From Affinirhizobium lemnae (GTDB taxonomy: Bacteria; Pseudomonadota; Alphaproteobacteria; Rhizobiales; Rhizobiaceae), in the NCBI RefSeq assembly GCF_022968395.1, contig NZ_JALJQZ010000017.1:1-64000 (forward strand): DNA of 64,000 nt. Direction: 5' to 3'. The position numbers and the translations under genes are program-made. Below are positions 55,678 to 64,000 of the stretch, one piece after another. Below the pieces are notes generated by a model. That model was given only the letters and a program-made list of their open reading frames with translations, was not told the DNA's origin and did not search any database. Each line of letters begins with the position of its first letter. The stretch's first letter is position 1.

Positions 55678-57729
55678 ATGGCAACAAAAGTCAAAGAAAA
55701 CGAAGAAGCTGAAAACGAACGCGACGGCGCAAGCGACGGTCCGCTTCTCGACCTTTCGGATGACGCGGTCAAGAAAATGATCAAGCTCGCGAAGAAGCGC
55801 GGCTATGTGACCATGGACGAGCTGAACGCGGTGCTTCCTTCGGAAGAAGTGACCTCCGAGCAGATCGAAGACACGATGGCAATGCTGTCCGACATGGGCA
55901 TCAACGTTGTGGAAGACGATGACGCCGAGGAAAAGGAAGCCGAGGAAGACAGCAGCGACGATGAGGCCGAAAGCGAAGGTGGCGAACTGACCACCACGAC
56001 CGGCACGGCTGTTGCTGCGACCAAGAAGCGCGAGCCGACAGACCGTACCGACGATCCGGTGCGCATGTATCTGCGTGAAATGGGGTCTGTCGAGCTTCTG
56101 TCGCGCGAGGGCGAAATTGCCATCGCCAAGCGCATCGAGGCCGGCCGCGAAACCATGATCGCGGGTCTGTGCGAAAGCCCGCTGACCTTCCAGGCGCTCA
56201 TCATCTGGCGTGACGAGCTGAACGAAGGCACGACGCTGCTTCGCGAAATCATCGATCTGGAAACCACCTATTCCGGTCCGGAAGCCAAGGCTGCGCCGCA
56301 GTTCCAGAGCCCGGAAAAGATCGAGGCCGACCGCAAGGCTGCCGAGGAAAAGGAAAAGACGCGCCGGTCGCGTTCTCCGGCCAATGACGACGACATCACC
56401 AATGTCGGCGGCGATATGCCCATGCCGGAAGAAGAGGAAGAGGACGATGATGAATCGAGCCTTTCCCTTGCCGCCATGGAAGCGGAACTGCGCCCGCAGG
56501 TCATGGAAACGCTTGACCTGATTGCAGATACCTACAAGAAGCTGCGCAAGCTGCAGGACCAGCAGGTGGAGGCCCGCCTGTCCTGCACCGGCACGCTTTC
56601 GTCCGGCCAGGAGCGTCGCTACAAGGAACTGAAGGATCAGCTGATCACGGCGGTCAAGTCGTTGTCGCTCAACCAGAACCGTATCGACAGCCTTGTCGAG
56701 CAGCTCTACGACATCAACAAGCGCCTCGTTCAGAACGAAGGTCGCCTGTTGCGTCTTGCCGAATCCTATGGCGTGAAGCGCGAGAGCTTCCTCGAGCAGT
56801 ATCAGGGTGCCGAACTCGATCCGCACTGGATGAAGTCCATCGCCAACCTCGCTGCGCGCGGCTGGAAGGAATTCGCCAAGTCGGAAAACCAGACGATCCG
56901 CGACATCCGTCAGGAAATCCAGAATCTGGCGACGGAAACCGGCATTTCGGTCACGGAATTCCGCCGTATCGTGCATATGGTGCAGAAGGGCGAGCGCGAG
57001 GCGCGCATTGCCAAGAAAGAAATGGTCGAGGCAAACCTGCGTCTCGTCATCTCCATCGCCAAGAAATACACAAACCGTGGCTTGCAGTTCCTGGATCTTA
57101 TTCAGGAAGGTAATATCGGGTTGATGAAGGCGGTCGATAAGTTCGAATATCGTCGTGGCTACAAGTTCTCGACCTACGCGACTTGGTGGATTCGTCAGGC
57201 TATCACGCGTTCGATTGCCGACCAGGCGCGTACGATCCGTATTCCGGTGCACATGATCGAAACGATCAACAAGATCGTTCGTACATCGCGCCAGATGCTG
57301 CACGAAATCGGTCGTGAGCCGACACCGGAGGAGCTGGCGGAAAAGCTGGCCATGCCGCTGGAAAAGGTGCGCAAGGTTCTGAAGATTGCCAAGGAGCCGA
57401 TCTCTCTCGAAACCCCGGTGGGCGACGAAGAAGACAGCCACCTCGGCGATTTCATCGAGGACAAGAACGCGCTTTTACCGATCGATGCTGCCATTCAGGC
57501 AAACCTGCGCGAGACTACGACACGCGTTCTGGCATCGCTGACGCCGCGTGAAGAGCGTGTTCTGCGCATGCGCTTCGGTATCGGCATGAACACTGACCAT
57601 ACGCTGGAAGAAGTCGGACAGCAGTTCTCGGTTACCCGCGAGCGTATCCGCCAGATCGAGGCGAAGGCCCTTCGCAAGCTGAAGCACCCCAGCCGCTCGC
57701 GCAAACTGCGCAGCTTCTTGGATAGCTAA
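55678..57729 (+). CDS. rpoD: RNA polymerase sigma factor RpoD
   Basis: The 683-residue primary sigma factor. Acidic region 1.1 (about 1-110), a long non-conserved region with an acidic patch (EEEEEDDDE, about 248-257), region 2 with [47 protein letters not shown], and region 4.2 with [25 protein letters not shown]. Length fits rhizobial RpoD. The 393-base gap 55285-55677 upstream contains no gene, only promoter DNA and a CGTTTGG/CCAAACG dyad at 55305-55326. Confidence 0.97.
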   Translation: MATKVKENEEAENERDGASDGPLLDLSDDAVKKMIKLAKKRGYVTMDELNAVLPSEEVTSEQIEDTMAMLSDMGINVVEDDDAEEKEAEEDSSDDEAESEGGELTTTTGTAVAATKKREPTDRTDDPVRMYLREMGSVELLSREGEIAIAKRIEAGRETMIAGLCESPLTFQALIIWRDELNEGTTLLREIIDLETTYSGPEAKAAPQFQSPEKIEADRKAAEEKEKTRRSRSPANDDDITNVGGDMPMPEEEEEDDDESSLSLAAMEAELRPQVMETLDLIADTYKKLRKLQDQQVEARLSCTGTLSSGQERRYKELKDQLITAVKSLSLNQNRIDSLVEQLYDINKRLVQNEGRLLRLAESYGVKRESFLEQYQGAELDPHWMKSIANLAARGWKEFAKSENQTIRDIRQEIQNLATETGISVTEFRRIVHMVQKGEREARIAKKEMVEANLRLVISIAKKYTNRGLQFLDLIQEGNIGLMKAVDKFEYRRGYKFSTYATWWIRQAITRSIADQARTIRIPVHMIETINKIVRTSRQMLHEIGREPTPEELAEKLAMPLEKVRKVLKIAKEPISLETPVGDEEDSHLGDFIEDKNALLPIDAAIQANLRETTTRVLASLTPREERVLRMRFGIGMNTDHTLEEVGQQFSVTRERIRQIEAKALRKLKHPSRSRKLRSFLDS

Positions 57730-57755
57730 ACTCATCTTGTCTCAACGACCAAGAC

Positions 57756-57787
57756 CCGGCGGAACCGACCTTCCGCCGGTTTTTTTG
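57756..57787 (+). terminator. rpoD terminator
   Basis: A perfect 9-bp stem (CCGGCGGAA / TTCCGCCGG) with a 6-base loop followed by eight T residues, 26 bases past the rpoD stop. Confidence 0.9.
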
Positions 57788-57850
57788 TTTGTGCACTTGC
57801 TTTTGATGCGTGAAGCTCTCGATTGTCTCGGTTTATCCGCCTACATGTGA

Positions 57851-58885
57851 ATGATGCAGGATGAACCTGACCATCAGTCGCCAATTCAAGAGGCCGCTCC
57901 AAAACCCGGTTACCCGCTGGGAGCCTTGGCGTCTGTTGCCATTCACGTTGTGGTTCTCGGCGCGATCCTGATCGGTCTGCCTCACTCCGATCCGCCGCAG
58001 CCGACGGAAGAGACAGTTTCAGTCGAGATCGTTCCACCGCCTGAACCTGAGCCGGAAAAGCCGCCTGAGCAACCTCCGGCAACAAAGGCTGAAGAACCGC
58101 CACCCCCACCGCCACCGCAGGACAAGCCGGATCCCGAAAGGCCGGTGATTTCTACGCAGACACCCGTTCTTCGGCCTGCGTTTCAGTTCGGTGAAAAGGA
58201 TAGCGGCCCGGAAAGGGCACTGGATGGCGATGGTGCCGAGGCAGCCAGGCCAGAGCCTTCGCCACCTGTGCAGCAGGAAACACCGGCTGAAGCCAAACCC
58301 GTTGAAGCGCCGCAGGAGCCCCCGCCGCCCGCGGATGCCCAGACCGCCGAACAGGTTGAGAAGCCCGCTGAAGCCCAGCCGGAGATCGGCTTGCCGGAAG
58401 TCGACACACCGGCCAATGCGGGGCAGGGAGAGGCTCTTGCCTCTGTTGTTCCCCTGCCGATGGCAAAGCCTGAGAAACCCGCCGATGCTGAACTCAAGCC
58501 ACCGGCAGCCCAGACGAAGGCTACGCTGCGGGAGGCCAGGAAACTCTATTCCGCATCGGCCAGCGGTGAAATGGTGGCGATGATGGCAATGGCTGGTGTG
58601 CCGCGGGAGCAGCGCGCATCACAGCTGTGCGCCACGGAATTGCGTGAGCAGTTGAAACATAGCAAAGAACGGTTCGACCCGGAATATCTGCCGAATATTC
58701 GCCTTCAGACAGGAAATGTGATGCAGGTCGATCTCGCAGCTTTTCGTGCGTCCGGCGTCTGGTACGATATCCACTATCGATGCGAAGTGGATGGCGATGC
58801 CACGCGGGTGACGAGCTTCCAATTCGCCGTGGGGGAGAAGGTGCCTCGCAGCCAATGGGCAGCGCGCCGCTTCCCGGTTCATTGA
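57851..58885 (+). CDS. DUF930 protein with TonB-like Pro-rich linker
   Basis: A 344-residue protein with one N-terminal helix (LGALASVAIHVVVLGAILIGL, about 23-43) and a long Pro/Glu-rich, TonB-like linker (about 50-225). The C-terminal DUF930 domain (about 230-344) has QLCATELREQLKHSKERFDPEYLP and WYDIHYRCEVDGDATRVTSFQFAVGEKVPRSQW. The topology suggests it spans the periplasm. It is not a TonB; the function of DUF930 is unknown. yjbQ follows 13 bases later. Confidence 0.83.
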   Translation: MMQDEPDHQSPIQEAAPKPGYPLGALASVAIHVVVLGAILIGLPHSDPPQPTEETVSVEIVPPPEPEPEKPPEQPPATKAEEPPPPPPPQDKPDPERPVISTQTPVLRPAFQFGEKDSGPERALDGDGAEAARPEPSPPVQQETPAEAKPVEAPQEPPPPADAQTAEQVEKPAEAQPEIGLPEVDTPANAGQGEALASVVPLPMAKPEKPADAELKPPAAQTKATLREARKLYSASASGEMVAMMAMAGVPREQRASQLCATELREQLKHSKERFDPEYLPNIRLQTGNVMQVDLAAFRASGVWYDIHYRCEVDGDATRVTSFQFAVGEKVPRSQWAARRFPVH

Positions 58886-58898
58886 GAAAGGCGCAAGC

Positions 58899-59321
58899 AT
58901 GCCGCAGACGACGCTGAGGATACCCACGCGAGGCCAGGGGCTTTACGAGTTCACCGAACAGGCGAGCTCCTTCGTGGGTCAGGCTGGTATTCTCGAAGGC
59001 CTATTGACTGTTTTTGTCCGACATACGTCGTGTTCGCTGATCATTCAGGAGAATGCCGATCCTGACGTCCAGACCGACTTGAAGCATTTCTTTCAGCGGC
59101 TGGTTCCACCGAGCGACGACGCTTCGATGCGGTGGATGATCCATACGACGGAGGGGCCGGATGATATGCCTGCCCATATAAAATCTGCACTGACTCAGGT
59201 ATCGATCGGAATTCCCATCATGGCCGGTCGTTTGGCGCTTGGCACGTGGCAGGGCATATATCTGTTCGAACATCGCGACCGGCCTCATCAGCGTGAGGTT
59301 GTCTTGCATGTGTCTTCGTGA
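58899..59321 (+). CDS. yjbQ: YjbQ/UPF0047 protein
   Basis: A 140-residue protein of the YjbQ family (secondary thiamine-phosphate synthase-like). It has GLLTVFVRHTSCSLIIQENADPDVQTDL (about residues 36-63), MPAHIKSALTQVSIGIPI and LGTWQGIYLFEHRDRPHQREVVLHV. His and Asp residues in HTSCSL and ENADPD are the conserved site. Thiamine-phosphate synthase side activity has been shown for E. coli YjbQ; the main role is not clear. Confidence 0.92.
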   Translation: MPQTTLRIPTRGQGLYEFTEQASSFVGQAGILEGLLTVFVRHTSCSLIIQENADPDVQTDLKHFFQRLVPPSDDASMRWMIHTTEGPDDMPAHIKSALTQVSIGIPIMAGRLALGTWQGIYLFEHRDRPHQREVVLHVSS

Positions 59322-59426
59322 GCAGATGAACGTTTTCTGAACGCGAAATTCGGAACCTGTTCAGAAGTTTGGTGCTATTTCTCCATCATCGCCGAAGAGG
59401 CCAGGAATTAGCCGGAGACCCCGCCC

Positions 59427-59813
59427 ATGAAAATGATCATCACCAAGACCGTTCTTGCCGCCGCCGTGATGGCAACGGCTGCTCTGGCCCCGCTTGCCAG
59501 TGCGTCAGCCTCTGACGATCTGCGCATCCAGGTCCAGTTCTTCGATGGTCGTCGTGATGAAGGACCGCGCTGGGACCGTGGCCCGGATCGTGATTGGGGT
59601 CGTGATCGTGGCCGTGACTGGGGCCGCGACCGTGATCGCGACCGGGGCTGTGCTTCCTGGATGGCTGAGGAAAAGGCCTCCCGCATGGGCCTTCGCCGCG
59701 CGCATGTTGTTGATGTCAATCGTCGTGTCGTTGTCGTCAACGGCTATGATCGCGGCGGACCAAACCGTATCATCTTCGCCAACGAGCGTGGTTGCCCAGT
59801 CGTGAGCCGCTGA
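59427..59813 (+). CDS. Secreted Arg/Asp-repeat protein, unknown function
   Basis: A 128-residue protein with a signal peptide (MIITKTVLAAAVMATAALAPLASASA, about 3-28). The mature part has a repeated RD-rich stretch (DRDWGRDRGRDWGRDRDRDR, about 54-73) and a C-terminal domain with CASWMAEEKASRMGLRR and NERGCPVVSR, two Cys that may form a disulfide. It resembles small periplasmic rhizobial proteins but no function is recognised. Confidence 0.65.
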   Translation: MKMIITKTVLAAAVMATAALAPLASASASDDLRIQVQFFDGRRDEGPRWDRGPDRDWGRDRGRDWGRDRDRDRGCASWMAEEKASRMGLRRAHVVDVNRRVVVVNGYDRGGPNRIIFANERGCPVVSR

Positions 59814-59839
59814 ACATACCATTCGTCCTGATTATCAAG

Positions 59840-59882
59840 TGCCGTCGATATCGAGGTTCGTCCCGAAATCGACGGCATTTTT
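59840..59882 (+). terminator. Terminator of the secreted repeat protein gene
   Basis: A perfect 10-bp stem (TGCCGTCGAT / ATCGACGGCA) with an 18-base loop followed by five T residues, 26 bases past the stop codon. Confidence 0.75.
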
Positions 59883-59967
59883 GCGTCAAGGCGGTAAGGT
59901 TTATCATCTGACGGCGTCATGGATTGCGGGGCGGCGAGTCTATTTGCCTTGAATTTAAATTTCTTTC

Positions 59968-61008
59968 TCAAACAAAGAAGCTTCCGGCCAGCGTCACGCC
60001 GTCTGCATTCAGCTTCAAGCCGGTGATGCCTGTGACTTCAATCAGCCGATCTGCATCGATGTTCCAGCTCGCCGAGCCTGGACCGCTACTGCCGCCAGGA
60101 TCGCCACTCGTCATGTCATCGATGAATAGATATGTTTTCAGTTGGCCCTGCGCTTTGAATGAGAATAGGACCGACTCGCCCACTTTCAACGGATCCAGAT
60201 TGCTCACACGCTGTCCGCTGTGAGCAAAACCCAAAGCGCCAAATACTGCAAATCTTAGTTCTGATCCGGCAGGTGGCGTCCCACCGAAGTTGAAGAAGTC
60301 CTCGTAGTAAACGTAAGTTGAGCCTACGACCTTCACCGGTACAGCATTAACCGACTTCAGGATAATCTTGTCTTCCCCAAACCGAAAATTGAGGGCTTTG
60401 GCAGTGTCAAAATCGAAGTTCGGCCCAGTCGGAACGGACTTGTTCCAGCCTATCGAAAACTCGAACGTCTTTGCCGGTGTCGTATCTTTCACCGGCGAAA
60501 AAATGCCAGAGAGGCTGGATTCAGCTGCGATTTTTGATGCTACCTTGTCGGTGATCGTCGAAAGCCAGGTTCTGGCGTTCGCGAGAACAGTGCCCGCGTA
60601 AGCGCTATCGCCTCCCTTGCCAGCAAGCGAACTGGTAAAGGTCGCAGCTGCATCAGCCTTGTTGTCGATGGTCGTTTTGTCACTTCCCAGAGCCGAACTC
60701 AGCGCTGTGTAGGCTACGTTTCCGATCGATATGTGCCCTGACTGCAACTCGGTTGACCAGAACTGCAGTCCGCCCGATTCAGGGTCTCGTCCAAACAGAT
60801 TGTTGTAGACCTTCTTCACCACATCAGAAGCAGACGAGCCCGAATATAGAGATCTATATTCATCAGTTGTGGCAAACGAAGAGGTCAGCTGTTCAAGCGT
60901 CATCTTTCCGGAACTGATTGCGGATGTCCAAAAACTGAGGCCGCCGCTGTCAGCAGGGCGGTTGAAATAAGCGATGTATACTTTTTGGATGTCTGCCGCC
61001 GTAGCCAT
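59968..61008 (-). CDS. DUF4214-repeat protein
   Basis: A 346-residue protein with two DUF4214 repeats at the N-terminus: DIQKVYIAYFNRPADSGGLSFWTSAISSG (about 6-34) and VVKKVYNNLFGRDPESGGLQFWSTELQSG. The rest is Ser/Thr/Gly-rich beta-type sequence with no signal peptide. DUF4214 proteins are usually exported, often by type I secretion. ATG 61008 after ggaa is chosen. It lies 24-36 bases after the zincin-RTX gene on the same strand, so the two form an operon. Confidence 0.8.
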   Translation of the reverse strand: MATAADIQKVYIAYFNRPADSGGLSFWTSAISSGKMTLEQLTSSFATTDEYRSLYSGSSASDVVKKVYNNLFGRDPESGGLQFWSTELQSGHISIGNVAYTALSSALGSDKTTIDNKADAAATFTSSLAGKGGDSAYAGTVLANARTWLSTITDKVASKIAAESSLSGIFSPVKDTTPAKTFEFSIGWNKSVPTGPNFDFDTAKALNFRFGEDKIILKSVNAVPVKVVGSTYVYYEDFFNFGGTPPAGSELRFAVFGALGFAHSGQRVSNLDPLKVGESVLFSFKAQGQLKTYLFIDDMTSGDPGGSSGPGSASWNIDADRLIEVTGITGLKLNADGVTLAGSFFV

Positions 61009-61044
61009 ATCGTTCCCCAAACCACTATCTGAATTGAAAATGTC

Positions 61045-62397
61045 CTAGAACCAGATCCCGTCTTTTATCGCCTGCGCAGTTCCCGATACGTTTTCGGCAC
61101 TCTCTGCGAAGCTTGCGAGCACTTGCGCTTTGGAAATGCCTGATTCGAGTTGACCCAGCCAGTATGACACGCCCGCTTGCTCGCCATCGCGGTTCAGCAC
61201 GTTTTGATACAGTTTCTGAACGAACGCCTGGTTGGACGGTGATGTGCCATATACGGTCTTGAATTCCCCGGAATCAATGAAACCTTGTGAAACTCTGATC
61301 AATGACGTTCCAGCATCCATCGATTTGATCCAGAACGATAGACCGCCTTGATCCGGTGTTCGGTTGAAGGCGGCCTCATATACACGATACGCCTGACCCG
61401 CAGTGCCGTTTACATCAAGAGCAAGCGTTCCATTGTCGAACTGGACACGTTCAATATTGTCGAATGTTACCGATGTTTGGGGTGCGGTGATTGTGCTCGA
61501 GAGGCTCTTGATACTGATCGTGTAGGAAGACGAATTGCCGCTCAGAATGATTGTATCCTTACCGTCGCCGCCGTCGATCAGGTCCGTGCCTGACTGAGGT
61601 GCAAATACGTCGTTACCGGCCAGACCAATCATCATATCATTCAGTGAACTTCCGGATATCCTATCATCGCCTCTGGTTCCGATATAGTCTCCCGGTGTCC
61701 AATCGTCAGATCGGTAAATGGAACGCATCAATTCATATCCGCGAGGATCGTACGCGAGCAACTCTGAGCGGAGATTGATTGAATTGTGGGTGCCGGGAAC
61801 TGCACCAGGAGGATTTGACTCAAGCCACACCTGAGATAGCTCAGCGAAATACTCTTCTGAGTTCGTAATGGCATATGTCCCAACCCATAGTCCGGATTGT
61901 TTCGCGTTGGCATAGGCTGCGGCAATGGCTGAGTTAAAACTCGACTGGGGCAGAGCCCAGAGGTTCATGATCGCGTGACTGAATTCGTGGGAGAGGATCG
62001 ATTCCGTGCCGCCGTATGGGTCTCCAGATAAAGTCCCAAAAGTAAATTGTAACAGATTCTCTTCACCAGCAGACGACATTGGAATGAAGCTGGTTCCGCC
62101 CAGACCTCGATACTGTGACCAGTCAGTGCCCGGAAACTGGGTGTTGAGGTTGGCGTATTCAGGAAGCTGAGTCACCTTTTCTGTTGAATCGATGACACCA
62201 ATCGTGGCGCCAGCTCCATTGAGGCTGGCAATCATCCCGCTGTTGTTATTGACCATGTTCGCGACGGTCTCGGCCGCAGCCAGCATTGCAAGATCATCAA
62301 CTTTTGATGACCCCAGTATCTTGATTCCGAAAACGGTGATTTGTTTACTGTAGAAGCCCTTGACGTCAGTGTCGGCAGGTCTTGTAATCTCGAACAT
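61045..62397 (-). CDS. Putative secreted zincin with RTX-like stretch and DUF4214 repeats
   Basis: A 450-residue protein. N-terminal domain with zinc motif [13 protein letters not shown] (HExxH, about 137-141) and 40 residues on [11 protein letters not shown], a third-ligand Glu pattern seen in zincins. Then an RTX-like Gly/Asp-rich run ([32 protein letters not shown], about 240-285), and two DUF4214 repeats ([42 protein letters not shown]). No signal peptide, as in type I secreted proteins. ATG 62397 after ggag is chosen; an ATG 16 codons upstream lacks a ribosome site. Confidence 0.75.
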   Translation of the reverse strand: MFEITRPADTDVKGFYSKQITVFGIKILGSSKVDDLAMLAAAETVANMVNNNSGMIASLNGAGATIGVIDSTEKVTQLPEYANLNTQFPGTDWSQYRGLGGTSFIPMSSAGEENLLQFTFGTLSGDPYGGTESILSHEFSHAIMNLWALPQSSFNSAIAAAYANAKQSGLWVGTYAITNSEEYFAELSQVWLESNPPGAVPGTHNSINLRSELLAYDPRGYELMRSIYRSDDWTPGDYIGTRGDDRISGSSLNDMMIGLAGNDVFAPQSGTDLIDGGDGKDTIILSGNSSSYTISIKSLSSTITAPQTSVTFDNIERVQFDNGTLALDVNGTAGQAYRVYEAAFNRTPDQGGLSFWIKSMDAGTSLIRVSQGFIDSGEFKTVYGTSPSNQAFVQKLYQNVLNRDGEQAGVSYWLGQLESGISKAQVLASFAESAENVSGTAQAIKDGIWF

Positions 62398-62584
62398 GTG
62401 TCGCGTCTCCAGAATCCAATCTAGCTTTGAGAGCAAAATACTCATAAAGATTGTAATTTTAAAGACATTCTTGCGTCGGATTCCAACTGACGGATGTCGC
62501 CACTTTGGACTACGGTGTTGTTGAAAAGTCCGTGGTCTTGTCGAACTGGGAACATTTATCCGAATTGGATTCGGGGATCATGGA

Positions 62585-62671
62585 ATGCGTGAAGCTGATG
62601 CGATGACAGGTGAGCTTTGCAGCTATATCGCACTTGAGGTTCGGGTATGGCTGGATCCTCTTCTGCGCTAG
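62585..62671 (+). pseudogene. IS5/IS1182-type transposase N-terminal remnant
   Basis: A 28-residue frame, MREADAMTGELCSYIALEVR and onward, resembles the N-terminus of IS5/IS1182-group transposases (MRG.D..TG.LFSY.DLE.RV). It ends at a stop after DPLLR. No ribosome site is visible. It is read as a short transposase remnant. The region 62398-62889 also holds two perfect dyads, CGTTTGCC/GGCAAACG (62691-62709) and CCGATCGCT/AGCGATCGG (62728-62757), and no intact gene. Confidence 0.45.
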
Positions 62672-62889
62672 ACTTGAGACCCCGCCTCCCCGTTTGCCTC
62701 TGGCAAACGCGTACCTGGACAAAGCTGCCGATCGCTCTGCGTCGCTTGAGCGATCGGTGGGATGGGCGCTTTTTCGCCGATACCAGCGCCGGGGCACTCG
62801 ACCGCATCAAATGATATGCTCTTCAGCAAACCCCGTGATCCTGACAGAACTCCAGTGCCGCAGAATCATTCAATTCGATCGAACTTCGC

Positions 62890-63369
62890 TTATTGCCGGC
62901 ATTGGCGGCGGGGACCGTTGAGCGGCTGGTATGTGTTGTCCGATGCGCGGTAAGACCGATATTTGGACGCGCAGTATTCTGCGTGCGAACCGCCATAGGA
63001 CCGTGCGGCGGGCTGCGAAGCGATGAGGCCACCGATCAATGCGCCAGCCGCCAAGCCACCAATGACCGCCCCTGCGTTCCCGTGTCTACGATCTCGGTAG
63101 TATCCGTCCCGGTAGTAGCGGCGATCATCCCAATTCCGGTAATGACGACGTCCCTCCCAGCGATCGCCACCACGATAGTAGTGACGGTTGTCCCACCGAG
63201 GATTGATCTGCGGGCAATTGGTTCCATTGTTGCAACCGACCTTTACGATGCCTTCCGCGTTCTCCGCCTCAACTGCAGATAAGGCGATCGCACCTGTCGG
63301 TCCGGCAAAAGCAGGAACTCCACTGAAGGTAGTCGTAAGAGCGATTGCAATGACCATCAGTTTTTTCAT
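62890..63369 (-). CDS. BA14K-family protein
   Basis: A 159-residue secreted protein. A signal peptide (MKKLMVIAIALTTTFSGVPAFA) precedes a low-complexity Arg/Tyr/Trp/Asp stretch (about 55-95) and a Gly/Ala helix (AVIGGLAAGALIGGLIAS). The C-terminus HAEYCASKYRSYRASDNTYQ with the ending RQCRQ is the BA14K signature, two Cys included. BA14K proteins have lectin-like and immunoreactive properties in Brucella. ATG 63369 after gaggtgat is used; the longer frame upstream is not supported. Confidence 0.88.
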   Translation of the reverse strand: MKKLMVIAIALTTTFSGVPAFAGPTGAIALSAVEAENAEGIVKVGCNNGTNCPQINPRWDNRHYYRGGDRWEGRRHYRNWDDRRYYRDGYYRDRRHGNAGAVIGGLAAGALIGGLIASQPAARSYGGSHAEYCASKYRSYRASDNTYQPLNGPRRQCRQ

Positions 63370-63440
63370 CTTAATCACCTCAAAATGCTGATTCTTCAAA
63401 GAAACGCTTCCCGTGTATTTGGGTTCCGCTTTGTGCTTCC

Positions 63441-63470
63441 AAAAAAGAAGACCCGCATGTTCTGCGGGTC
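63441..63470 (-). terminator. Terminator of the small Pro-rich protein gene
   Basis: On the minus strand GACCCGC / GCGGGTC with a 7-base loop is followed by TTCTTTTTT, 30 bases past the stop codon of the 63694-63500 gene. Confidence 0.7.
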
Positions 63471-63499
63471 GAGGAAAGGGAAGGGTATTTTTTACTTTG

Positions 63500-63694
63500 T
63501 TAGGCGGCGCCTGCCGGATCACCGATTGGCAATAAAGCTGGGTTGAGCGGCGGATCATTTGGGTTTTTTGTATCAGCCGGATCCTGCGCTGGTGTCAGTG
63601 GCGGCTTTTCCTGAACACGATCAGGCACGCCGGGTGCTGGGGTAGGGCCTCGCGGTGAATCGACTGGATTTTCTGTCGGCAATGTCGTGGGCAT
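63500..63694 (-). CDS. Small Pro-rich protein, 64 residues
   Basis: A 64-residue Pro/Asp-rich, probably disordered protein (PTTLPTENPVDSPRGPTPAP and NPNDPPLNPALLPIGDP). A good ribosome site (ggaggcaagg) selects ATG 63694; an upstream frame of 31 more codons is not supported. It has its own terminator. No family is recognised. Confidence 0.55.
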   Translation of the reverse strand: MPTTLPTENPVDSPRGPTPAPGVPDRVQEKPPLTPAQDPADTKNPNDPPLNPALLPIGDPAGAA

Positions 63695-63869
63695 CCTTGC
63701 CTCCTTCGATGCGGTCATCTGAAAGAACAACCCACCGAGAAACGCTTTGTTCCCCTGAAATCGGCGGGTAAGCCGGTCGAATTGCAAGAGAGGAGCGCCA
63801 ACGGTCTTGAAAGCTGTCTTGCTCGCCAGTAATACGAAGCCAGATATACGCTTTTACGAGGCGAGCCCG

Positions 63870-64000
63870 ATGATTGATTTTGAAGCAGCGCGGACCAAGA
63901 TGGTGGAAAACCAGATACGGACTACCGACGTCACGTCGCACTCCGTGTTGCGCGCATTTTACAATGTCCCGCGCGAAACCTTCGTGCCGGAAAGGTCGAG
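63870..64000 (+). CDS. pcm: Protein-L-isoaspartate O-methyltransferase (partial)
   Basis: The first 43 residues of a gene that runs off the window: MIDFEAARTKMVENQIRTTD, then VTSHSVLRAFYNVPRETFVP. This is the conserved start of PCMT-type methyltransferases, which repair isoaspartyl residues. In rhizobia this gene commonly precedes tolC. A ribosome-like gaggcgag precedes ATG 63870. Confidence 0.75.
   Translation, partial: MIDFEAARTKMVENQIRTTDVTSHSVLRAFYNVPRETFVPERS

Noticed and set aside
55558-57441. Long open frame (627 codons) antisense to rpoD
   Set aside because: It is a mirror of rpoD codon bias; no ribosome site or family match, and rpoD is unmistakable on the other strand.
58152-58497. 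Minus-strand frames within the Pro-rich DUF930 gene
   Set aside because: They reflect the repetitive Pro/Glu codons of the plus-strand gene.
59591-59647. Tandem GATCGTGGC/CGTGACTGG-type repeats as a possible satellite
   Set aside because: They are the codons of the Arg/Asp repeat of the secreted protein at 59427-59813.
62610-62921. 103-codon plus-strand frame upstream of the BA14K gene
   Set aside because: It has no ribosome site and no family; it crosses the transposase remnant and the dyads in another frame.

Overview
The window looks like a chromosomal segment of an alphaproteobacterium of the Rhizobiaceae (Rhizobium/Agrobacterium group). The evidence is the GC-rich, densely packed core genes, the arrangement arsR - two tandem AbcR-type small RNAs - lysR (lsrB/vtlR) - trxB - lrp - GT25 - lpsB - greA, a PetP/PetR-type MarR/response-regulator pair, and families such as BA14K, DUF930 and RIME-like repeats. 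No rRNA or tRNA gene and no CRISPR array was seen. The species cannot be fixed from the sequence alone.

Layout. 1-300: remnant of an IS200-type element with its end hairpins. 335-8000: apt, LysE-type exporters with an ArgP-type regulator, a MaoC hydratase pair, a DUF2157 membrane protein, ychF, clpS, pth. 8087-11227: an accessory pair, a lone periplasmic binding protein and a GGDEF-EAL membrane enzyme, lying between pth and rplY. 11481-18562: rplY, prs, a lipoprotein, an M24 peptidase-fold protein, pgeF, a MidA-type methyltransferase, lgt. 18786-24282: ubiK, a ybjN-type gene, proC, csaA, a MarR/OmpR/kinase operon and a divergent 63-residue membrane peptide. 24353-32968: MBL hydrolase, a cold-shock gene with a long leader, EamA transporter, aatA, a sugar dehydrogenase, ChaA-type antiporter, an Old Yellow Enzyme. 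33003-38790: the regulator/sRNA/redox/LPS block. 39069-41773: a radical-SAM protein coupled to a DUF4130-UdgX fusion. 41816-42088: a MITE-like element. 42394-52800: a DUF1842 protein, carB, a zinc metallopeptidase, a LytTR regulator, norM, carA, yqeY. 53248-59321: dnaG, rpoD, a DUF930 protein, yjbQ. 59427-64000: a more accessory end with small secreted proteins, two DUF4214 proteins (one with a zincin motif and RTX-like stretch), an IS remnant, a BA14K protein and the start of pcm.

How the genes work together. Much of the window is housekeeping for translation, nucleotide and cofactor supply (rplY, pth, prs, apt, carA, carB, csaA, dnaG, rpoD). The regulatory highlights are the two AbcR-type RNAs with matching promoters, terminator-like hairpins just ahead of carB and carA, and several near-perfect dyads in promoter regions. 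The less described systems are the radical-SAM/UdgX repair pair, the binding-protein/GGDEF-EAL pair that resembles the NspS-MbaA arrangement, and the DUF4214 secreted pair. All functional statements are from reading the sequence and from family knowledge; no database search was run.
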